DNA of 17,935 nt, from NCBI GenBank assembly GCA_964586145.1, contig CAZPHH010000094.1:1-17935 (forward strand), written 5' to 3'. Shown here in pieces: positions 13,154-17,935 of the stretch. A model generated the notes under the pieces. That model worked only from the letters and a program-made list of their open reading frames with translations, was not told where the DNA came from and did not search any database. The DNA comes from JAFGJQ01 sp964586145 (GTDB lineage: Bacteria > Planctomycetota > Phycisphaerae > UBA1845). The translations under genes and the position numbers were made by a program. Every line of letters starts with the position of its first letter. Within the stretch, counting starts at the first letter, position 1.

Positions 13154-14827
13154 ATGCTCAAGTATTCGAATCCTGATCTTTCCGAGTTGGCACACCAGTT
13201 GACGTTGTCGCCGGTGCGGCATCGTCTGGGGCAACTGGAAGGAATCGAGCAACTCCTGGGAATCATCGAGCGCGACCAGGCGTATCCGTACGACCTGGTG
13301 TGCTACCACATCACCGGGTACCGCAAGCGGCAGGGCGACCACAACCGGCCGGCCATCCCCGGCGACAAACTGATGGCCGATCTGGTCACCATGGCCGAGC
13401 ACCTGACTCGCAAGACCGAGGTGTCGGTCGGTGAGCTTGGGGGCGGGGTGCGCACGCTGGAGGAGCTGGCCGAGCACCTGCACGTCTCCACCAAGACGAT
13501 CCGTCGATGGCGGACGCGGGGCCTGATGGGCATCCGCGTCCGGGACAAGGACGGCGTGGCCCGGGTGGTGTTCCGCAACCGCGTGGTAGATCGGTTCGTG
13601 GAGAAGAACGCGGAAATGGTGGCCCGGGGCGCCTCGTTTCGCCAGCTCACCGAGGCCGAGAAGACGGATATTGTAGACCGCGCCCGCCAGAAGTTGGAGC
13701 AGCAGCGGTGCAAGCTTCACGTGCTGGCCAAAGCCATCGCGGAAGAGACCGGGCGGGCGGTGGAAACGGTTCGGTACACGCTGCGGCGGCACGACCGGGA
13801 GGACCCGGACCAGGCCCTCTTTGGCCAAGGCGGGCAGCCGCGGCTGAGCCCGCGACACCTGGCGATCTGGCGATGCCACGAGGCCGGCGAGCCGGCCGCC
13901 CGGATCGCCGCCACGCTGGGCCTGACCGTAGCGGGGGTGGAGCAGGTGCTTCGCGAAGTGGAGGCCCGGGCCCTGGCGGCTTCGCCTCCCTCGTGTATGC
14001 ACAACGAGCTGTTTGACGCCCCGACGGCCGATGCGCTGATTCTGGACGTTCCGGCGCCGCAGCCGGCGGAGGCGCCGCGTACGGTCCGGGCGCCCAAGGA
14101 CCTGCCGCCGTATCTGCGGTCGCTGTACGAGACCCCGCTGCTGACACCGGAGCAGGAGCAGGACCTGTTCCGCCGGTACAACTACCTGAAGTACAAGGCG
14201 GCCCGGGCCCTGGCGGAGTTGGAGGCATGCACCGTGTCGGCCGAAGCGCTCGCGCAGATTCGCGGGTGGATCCGGCAGTCGGAAGAGGTCCGGCAGCAAA
14301 TCGTGCGGGCGAACCTGCGGCTGGTGGTCAGCATCGCCAAGCGGCACGTGGGCTGGTCGCCGAATTTCCAGGAGGTGATCAGCGACGGGAACATGTCGCT
14401 GATGCGGGCGGTGGAGAAGTTTGACTTCGCCCGCGGCTACAAGTTCAGCACGTACGCCCACTGGGCGATCATGAAGAACTACGCCCGGACCATTCCGGAA
14501 TCGCACTACCACGTTCGCCGGTTCGTCACCGGGCAGGACGAGCTGCTGGAGACGGCCAGCGCCTCCGTCGAAGAGACGGCCTCCGAAAGCGACGCCGAGC
14601 ACATCCGGCAGATGCTCGCCGAGAGCATGAACGAGCTGAGCGAGCGCGAGCGGGCGGTGGTGACGAACCACTACGGCCTGTTCGGGACCGGCCGGCCGCA
14701 GACGCTGGAAGAGCTGGGCAAGCGGTTCGGCGTCACGAAAGAGCGAGTGCGCCAGATCGAGAAGAAGGCCATCGCCAAGATCCGCCGCGTCCTTTCCCCC
14801 GCCGCCGCGGAATTCCTTGCCGGATAA
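13154..14827 (+). CDS. sigma70-family factor with long HTH-bearing N-terminal extension
   Basis: This is an RNA polymerase sigma factor of 557 aa. The sigma part is at the C-terminal end: region 1.2 (PPYLRSLYETPLLTPEQEQD, 318-337), region 2 (QQIVRANLRLVVSIAKRHVG at 381-400, then SDGNMSLMRAVEKFDFARGYKFSTYAHWAI to 439, containing the core-binding and -10 recognition helices) and region 4 (LSERERAVVTNHYGL, then TLEELGKRFGVTKERVRQIE, 517-536, which reads the -35 box). Region 3 is missing or cut to a linker of about 45 residues (450-494). The first 280 residues are not part of normal sigma factors. They hold a MerR/excisionase-like helix-turn-helix (TLEELAEHLHVSTKTIRRWR, 101-120) and two later helix-turn-helix-like stretches (about 188-212 and 229-270). 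The ribosome binding site AAGGTGAGGTG ends six bases before the ATG. This layout suggests a planctomycete alternative or secondary sigma factor. Confidence 0.9.
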   Translation: MLKYSNPDLSELAHQLTLSPVRHRLGQLEGIEQLLGIIERDQAYPYDLVCYHITGYRKRQGDHNRPAIPGDKLMADLVTMAEHLTRKTEVSVGELGGGVRTLEELAEHLHVSTKTIRRWRTRGLMGIRVRDKDGVARVVFRNRVVDRFVEKNAEMVARGASFRQLTEAEKTDIVDRARQKLEQQRCKLHVLAKAIAEETGRAVETVRYTLRRHDREDPDQALFGQGGQPRLSPRHLAIWRCHEAGEPAARIAATLGLTVAGVEQVLREVEARALAASPPSCMHNELFDAPTADALILDVPAPQPAEAPRTVRAPKDLPPYLRSLYETPLLTPEQEQDLFRRYNYLKYKAARALAELEACTVSAEALAQIRGWIRQSEEVRQQIVRANLRLVVSIAKRHVGWSPNFQEVISDGNMSLMRAVEKFDFARGYKFSTYAHWAIMKNYARTIPESHYHVRRFVTGQDELLETASASVEETASESDAEHIRQMLAESMNELSERERAVVTNHYGLFGTGRPQTLEELGKRFGVTKERVRQIEKKAIAKIRRVLSPAAAEFLAG

Positions 14828-14868
14828 GTGATTGATGCCTGCCGCGCCGATGACGCGCGCGGAAATTG

Positions 14869-15027
14869 TCTGCGCGAGCCGGCTTCCAGCCGGCTTCTCG
14901 GGCGCTCTCCGTGGGTCGCATTCACAGACGAAGACCGGCTGAAGCCGGCCGCCAAAGAGCGGAGAAGATGAGGGGCCCGCCCTCCCTCGGCTGAAGCCGA
15001 GGGCACTATCTGCCCGGCTGAAGCCGG
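14869..15027. repeat. cluster of CCGGCT hairpins after the sigma gene
   Basis: Four short hairpins follow the stop codon: AGCCGGCTTCCAGCCGGCT (14877-14895), CCGGCTGAAGCCGG (14935-14948), CTCGGCTGAAGCCGAG (14986-15001) and CCGGCTGAAGCCGG again (15014-15027). The first, with its left flank TCTGCGCG, is 28 bases long (14869-14896) and is present in inverted form at 17845-17872. The first hairpin may help to end the sigma-factor transcript. Confidence 0.85.
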
Positions 15028-15117
15028 CCGTGCCTCCCATTCCGGGGCCGCCTGCCAGGATTGGTAGTGCCCTTTACTTGGCACTTGCGTTCGTAATGGG
15101 TGGCTGTCCCGAATGGT

Positions 15118-15141
15118 GTGGGACCGGCTCCCCAGCCGGTC
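15118..15141. repeat. palindromic repeat A, variant copy
   Basis: Same frame as repeat A, but the loop side reads GGCTCCCCAGCC instead of GGCTTTCCAGCC. The stem remains paired. Confidence 0.9.
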
Positions 15142-15152
15142 TCATCCTTCCT

Positions 15153-15217
15153 GTGGGACCGGCTTTCTCGCCATCTCGCCATCCCGGCGCGCCGGGACCT
15201 GCGGAGACCAGCCGGTC
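15153..15217. repeat. repeat A split by a 41-bp insertion
   Basis: The left 15 bases of repeat A (15153-15167) and the right 9 bases (15209-15217) are separated by 41 bases placed within the loop. The insert begins with a tandem octamer (TCGCCATC twice) and holds the perfect 16-nt palindrome TCCCGGCGCGCCGGGA (15182-15197). The flank after the right half (TTCCCTGCTTCT) is the same as that after the intact copy at 15252. Confidence 0.7.
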
Positions 15218-15251
15218 TTCCCTGCTTCTAGTTTCCAGTTCTCCAGAGTTT

Positions 15252-15275
15252 GTGGGACCGGCTTTCCAGCCGGTC
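15252..15275. repeat. palindromic repeat A, copy 6
   Basis: Identical to copy 1 and followed by TTCCCTGCTTCTGGTTTCCAG, nearly the same as the flank of the split copy just upstream. This makes a local tandem duplication of about 60 bases. Confidence 0.95.
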
Positions 15276-15342
15276 TTCCCTGCTTCTGGTTTCCAGTTTC
15301 TAGTCTCTTGCCTCCACCTTGTGGTCGGCTTCAGCCGACCGG

Positions 15343-15380
15343 CCAGTGCCGCCACCTTCAGGTGGGGGTGGCCGGAACCT
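15343..15380. repeat. left 38-nt inverted repeat of the toxin cassette
   Basis: These 38 bases (starting CCAGTGCCGCC, with the internal hairpin CCACCTTCAGGTGG and ending GGAACCT) are found in perfect reverse complement at 17898-17935, the last base of the window. They lie on either side of the RHS toxin and immunity genes. Confidence 0.95.
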
Positions 15381-15408
15381 TCTTCTCTTGTCTCAACAAC
15401 CTCCCGTC

Positions 15409-15432
15409 AGCCGGCTTCCAGCCGGCTTTCCC
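15409..15432. repeat. left inner 24-nt inverted repeat
   Basis: AGCCGGCTTCCAGCCGGCT plus TTCCC, a perfect reverse complement of 17841-17864. The distance to the outer 38-nt repeat is 28 bases here and 33 on the right, with different spacer sequence. Confidence 0.9.
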
Positions 15433-15550
15433 TTCCCCCGCCCAGCCTGCCCCAACCCGCCTCGGCGGACTCTTGCACCCACAACCGCTCACCGGCGTTC
15501 GCCGGCGGAGGGATGTCCCCTTTCGCACGCCCCCCCCACGCAAGAATCGG

Positions 15551-16984
15551 GTGTGGTGTCCCCCGATCTCCGATGGCCAGCACTTCTTCCGCTACGACGC
15601 GTGGAACCGAGTGGTGGCGATTCACGCCGCTGGAACGATCCAGGTCGATCCGCAGACCGGGCTGATGAGCGGCTCGCCGGGGCCCACGCTGAAGCAATAC
15701 CGCCACGACGCCCTGGGCCGTCGGGTCAGGACCACGGACCCATCGGGCGTCACCCGCCACGTCTACGGCTCCGGCGCGGAGGTCCTCGCGGAGTACGCGG
15801 TGGACGGCACGACGGAGACCATCCTGCGCGAGTTCGTCTGGGGCGAATCGTTCCCGGACCCGCTGGTCCTGGTCGACTACACGGGTGCCGGCGGCGGCAC
15901 CCTCGGGGCGCCGCAGCGGCTCTACCTCCTGAAGGACGTGCAGGGCAGCGTGGGCGCACTGACGGACAGCACAGGCCAGGTGGTCGAACGGTACACGTAC
16001 ACCCCGTACGGCCAGACGCAGATCACCGCCGCCGACGGCACGACGCCGCGCACGGAAAGCCTCTACGGCAACCCGTTCGCCTACACTGCCCAGCGCTACG
16101 AACCCCAAACCGGCCTCTACCACTTCTGGGCGCGCGTCTACTCGCCGACGCTGGGGCGATTTCTGCAGGAAGACGCGCAAGGCGTCCTCGTAACCGCCAG
16201 CATCGCCCTCGGATACCAGGGCGGCGCGCCCGGTGTCACTCCGCCGGTCACCGGCCCCGCGGACGAATACCCGGACCTGCTGAACCTGTACGCCTACGCC
16301 CAGGGCAATCCACTGCGCTTCACCGACCCATTGGGCCTCGATTCCTGGGATGAGGACATCGACGATCTTCTTGACGATCTAACCGGGCACAAGATATACG
16401 CCCTCTCTCAGCTGAACGAGGGAGCCAAATGGGCATCCCTCGGCCTTCGGACGGCGGTGGATATCGCGTTGTCGCTCCTCCCAGGTTACGGCATTTACGA
16501 AGCTTACCAATCGGTGCAGATCATTCGCAGCGGTAGCGGGGGATTGATGGACTACCTGACGGCCGGGCTGGGGGCGGCTTCCGGCGGCGTCACAATGTTG
16601 AAGGCCGCCAAGCTCATCGGCAAGGCGGCGAAGTGGACGCGGCAGGGGAGCAAAGCAGGCCGAACTGTTCTGAAATACAAGCCCTTCAATAGAAGTCACT
16701 TCCGGCACAATCTGAAGGTTCGCACTGGGGTTGACCCGCCATCCAACGTCCACGCCCACCACGTCCTGCCGGGTGAGTTCGCAGAGAAGTTCGCTGCAAA
16801 GGGGATCAATCACAACGATCCGAAGTTCGGTGCATGGTGGCCCGGCGCTGAACACCTTGGCGCACACAGGCACGGATACAATGACCGCTGGAGGAAGTTC
16901 TTGACGAGCGACCCGAGTCCGGATGAAATTCTGCAATTCGGGCGACGAATCGGTCGCGAGAACGGGCTCGACATTGCGTTTTAG
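15551..16984 (+). CDS. truncated RHS protein with C-terminal HNH/AHH-like nuclease toxin
   Basis: This is the last part of an RHS polymorphic toxin, a large shell protein that encloses a C-terminal toxin. About 477 residues are read from GTG 15551; that start has no ribosome binding site and is only a boundary mark. Full RHS proteins exceed 1,000 residues, so the gene is 5'-truncated. YD-repeat sequence fills residues 10-200 (YDAWNRVVAI, YRHDALGRRVRTTDPSG, LKDVQGSVGALTDSTGQVVE, QRYEPQTGLYHFWARVYSPTLGRF), then NLYAYAQGNPLRFTDPLGL (245-263), the conserved RHS core end. After it come a helical, partly hydrophobic pre-toxin part (264-365) and a toxin domain (about 375-477) with HAHHVLPGEFAEKF (401-414) and HLGAHRHGYNDRWRKFL (435-451). 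The HH pair and the later His/Asn residues fit HNH/Endo VII-fold nucleases of the AHH/DUF2380 type. The immunity gene starts 7 bases on. G+C falls from about 75% in the core to about 55% in the toxin. Confidence 0.72.
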   Translation: MWCPPISDGQHFFRYDAWNRVVAIHAAGTIQVDPQTGLMSGSPGPTLKQYRHDALGRRVRTTDPSGVTRHVYGSGAEVLAEYAVDGTTETILREFVWGESFPDPLVLVDYTGAGGGTLGAPQRLYLLKDVQGSVGALTDSTGQVVERYTYTPYGQTQITAADGTTPRTESLYGNPFAYTAQRYEPQTGLYHFWARVYSPTLGRFLQEDAQGVLVTASIALGYQGGAPGVTPPVTGPADEYPDLLNLYAYAQGNPLRFTDPLGLDSWDEDIDDLLDDLTGHKIYALSQLNEGAKWASLGLRTAVDIALSLLPGYGIYEAYQSVQIIRSGSGGLMDYLTAGLGAASGGVTMLKAAKLIGKAAKWTRQGSKAGRTVLKYKPFNRSHFRHNLKVRTGVDPPSNVHAHHVLPGEFAEKFAAKGINHNDPKFGAWWPGAEHLGAHRHGYNDRWRKFLTSDPSPDEILQFGRRIGRENGLDIAF

Positions 16985-16991
16985 GTGAGTT

Positions 16992-17597
16992 ATGGACTTC
17001 AGCAAGCTATACCTTCTCGATGATGCGTTTCTCCGAGGAGCGCTCCGTGTCTCGCCTGGATTGGGTATTGATGACATGGCCATCGCCAGAGCCGAGAGTC
17101 TGCCTTCGCAACCTCTGGTCTGCCGACACCATATGGGTGGTAAGCCGCGAGACCTAGTGGCAACAGCTTATGGAACGGTCGATCTGCTGTCCGATCGTGT
17201 GATCCAGATCTTCCGGGACGGCGGCTACACCGGCTGGACCACGTTCCCAGTAGAGGTTTACGGCAAGCACGGGGAGCGCATCGAGGGGTATCACGGGTTT
17301 GCGGTCACGGGCCGCTGCGGGCCCATTGTCTGGTCGAAGGGTAAGAAGGTGCGGAAACCGCCTCCCGTTCCCTGGGGACAGAGCTACGATGCGTGGGTGG
17401 GCATGTACTTTGATCCCGACTCGTGGGACGGCAGTGATATCTTTCTGCCAGAGGCATGCGCGTCTACCATCGTTGTTGAGAAGGTCATGCTCGCCTTGAC
17501 GAAGGCGAAGGTGACGAACATCAAGTTCGAATCATTGACCGAGTTCGAGCGTTCGTGGGCGGTACCCAAGAGCCAACCTTTACAAGGTGACGCCTGA
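16992..17597 (+). CDS. probable immunity protein for the RHS nuclease (Imm11/Imm43-like)
   Basis: This 201-aa soluble protein with no signal peptide should neutralise the nuclease encoded just upstream in the producing cell. The evidence is position (ATG 7 bases after the toxin stop, with AGGTGAG overlapping the gap as ribosome binding site) and general likeness to the Imm11/Imm43 (DUF1629-type) immunity families. Those families share a middle block like LLSDRVIQIFRDGGYTGWTTF (residues 65-85) followed by FPVEVYGKHGERIEGYHGF, then a late SWDGSDIFLPE block (144-154) and VVEKVMLALTKAKVTNIKFE (161-180). Assignment is from memory of these patterns and needs a profile search. Its G+C (samples 53-60%) is well below that of the window's core genes, as is usual for recently gained immunity genes. 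Confidence 0.62.
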   Translation: MDFSKLYLLDDAFLRGALRVSPGLGIDDMAIARAESLPSQPLVCRHHMGGKPRDLVATAYGTVDLLSDRVIQIFRDGGYTGWTTFPVEVYGKHGERIEGYHGFAVTGRCGPIVWSKGKKVRKPPPVPWGQSYDAWVGMYFDPDSWDGSDIFLPEACASTIVVEKVMLALTKAKVTNIKFESLTEFERSWAVPKSQPLQGDA

Positions 17598-17840
17598 TTG
17601 GGTCAGACAAAGGTATCACCCATTAGCTCCCCGCTCGTCAAGGCGAAAAAGCTCCCGTAGGCGATTCTTCCCTTTTCGGACGAACGCCGGATCGCACCGA
17701 CCTCCGCCGGCACCGCGCGGTACGCGCCCCGGTCTTCGCGACGTTGGAGCTCGTGCCTCCGTGGACGGGCACGCGCCAGGCGCCCATCTGGTCTGGACAT
17801 GTGAGCGAGGGGCGGGGGTGGCGTGCGGCGTGAGGGAGAG

Positions 17841-17872
17841 GGGAAAGCCGGCTGGAAGCCGGCTCGCGCAGA
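17841..17872. repeat. right inner inverted repeat
   Basis: 17841-17864 is the perfect reverse complement of 15409-15432 (24 nt). 17845-17872 is the perfect reverse complement of 14869-14896 (28 nt, including the GCGCAGA flank). It is thus an inverted mate of two different left-hand copies. Confidence 0.9.
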
Positions 17873-17897
17873 AGAGGGAGAAGAACGGGAGTGATGG

Positions 17898-17935
17898 AGG
17901 TTCCGGCCACCCCCACCTGAAGGTGGCGGCACTGG
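17898..17935. repeat. right 38-nt inverted repeat, at window end
   Basis: Perfect reverse complement of 15343-15380. The window stops inside or at the end of it, so the match may be longer. Confidence 0.95.

Larger units (their letters stand above)
14828..15550. other. 723-bp repeat-rich intergenic region
   Basis: No gene is supported; open frames here are translations of the palindromes (giving peptides such as CGTGFPAGL and VGPAFQPV). It holds a cluster of CCGGCT-type hairpins (14869-15027), three A repeats (one variant, one interrupted, one intact), the hairpin GTCGGCTTCAGCCGAC (15324-15339), the left inverted-repeat pair that matches the right end of the window, and the hairpin CCGGCGTTCGCCGG (15492-15505). 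15433-15550 leads without a break into the RHS fragment. Confidence 0.8.
17598..17935. other. 338-bp right flank of the toxin cassette
   Basis: No gene is certain. 17598-17840 is unassigned. A minus-strand frame (17932-17603) stays open through it, and its last 65 codons (from MSRPDGRL, 17797, to SGELMGDTFV) have plausible composition, but its first part is repeat sequence and no family is recognised; it might be a gene remnant. 17841-17935 holds the right-hand inverted repeats. Confidence 0.5.

Noticed and set aside
11423..15040. 1205-codon open frame on the minus strand
   Set aside because: It is antisense to the coiled-coil and sigma-factor genes and arises from their high-GC codon use; its translation shows no family resemblance.
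15113..15550. Upstream extension of the RHS frame to ATG 15113
   Set aside because: The translation is made of palindromic repeats (CGTGFPAGL and similar); RHS-like sequence begins only near 15570.

Overview
This is a high-GC bacterial window (sample counts near 75-77% G+C in core genes). Several traits suggest a planctomycete, possibly of the Phycisphaerae type: many lipoproteins, intergenic regions filled with short palindromic repeats, a group-2-like sigma factor with a long DNA-binding N-terminal extension, and an RHS fragment. No rRNA, tRNA or single-copy marker is present, so the placement is an inference. No CRISPR array or intact insertion sequence was seen.

Layout. 1-3307: a minus-strand lipoprotein of unknown function (65-607), divergent from a plus-strand run holding a glycosidase-like lipoprotein (about 680-1918), a small lipoprotein (2004-2486) and a membrane-anchored TPR-like protein (2483-3307, ATGA overlap). 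3381-5417 (minus): a FlaA1/WbpM-type membrane nucleotide-sugar dehydratase/epimerase. 5775-8476 (plus): a GT-C glycosyltransferase whose stop overlaps the GTG start of a glycerate 2-kinase. 8750-9913 (minus): a GH88/GH105-type lipoprotein. 10676-12598 (plus): a membrane-anchored coiled-coil protein. 13154-14827 (plus): the sigma factor, behind a near-consensus promoter (TTGACC, 17 bp, GATAAT). 15551-17597: the 3' end of an RHS gene with an HNH/AHH-like nuclease tip, followed 7 bp later by a probable immunity gene.

The carbohydrate genes (sugar-nucleotide modification, membrane glycosyl transfer, unsaturated-uronide hydrolysis, glycerate phosphorylation) point to cell-surface glycan building and glycan breakdown, but they lie in separate transcription units and no single pathway is proven.

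The intergenic regions 8477-8749, 10041-10270, 14828-15550 and 17840-17935 hold several families of short perfect hairpin repeats. The most interesting region is the right-hand end. A headless RHS tip, its nuclease toxin domain and its probable immunity gene lie between inverted copies of these repeats: 38 nt identical at 15343-15380 and 17898-17935, 24 nt at 15409-15432 and 17841-17864, and 28 nt at 14869-14896 and 17845-17872. Base composition falls from about 75% G+C in the RHS core to 53-60% in the toxin and immunity parts. This looks like a displaced or mobile polymorphic toxin-immunity cassette.
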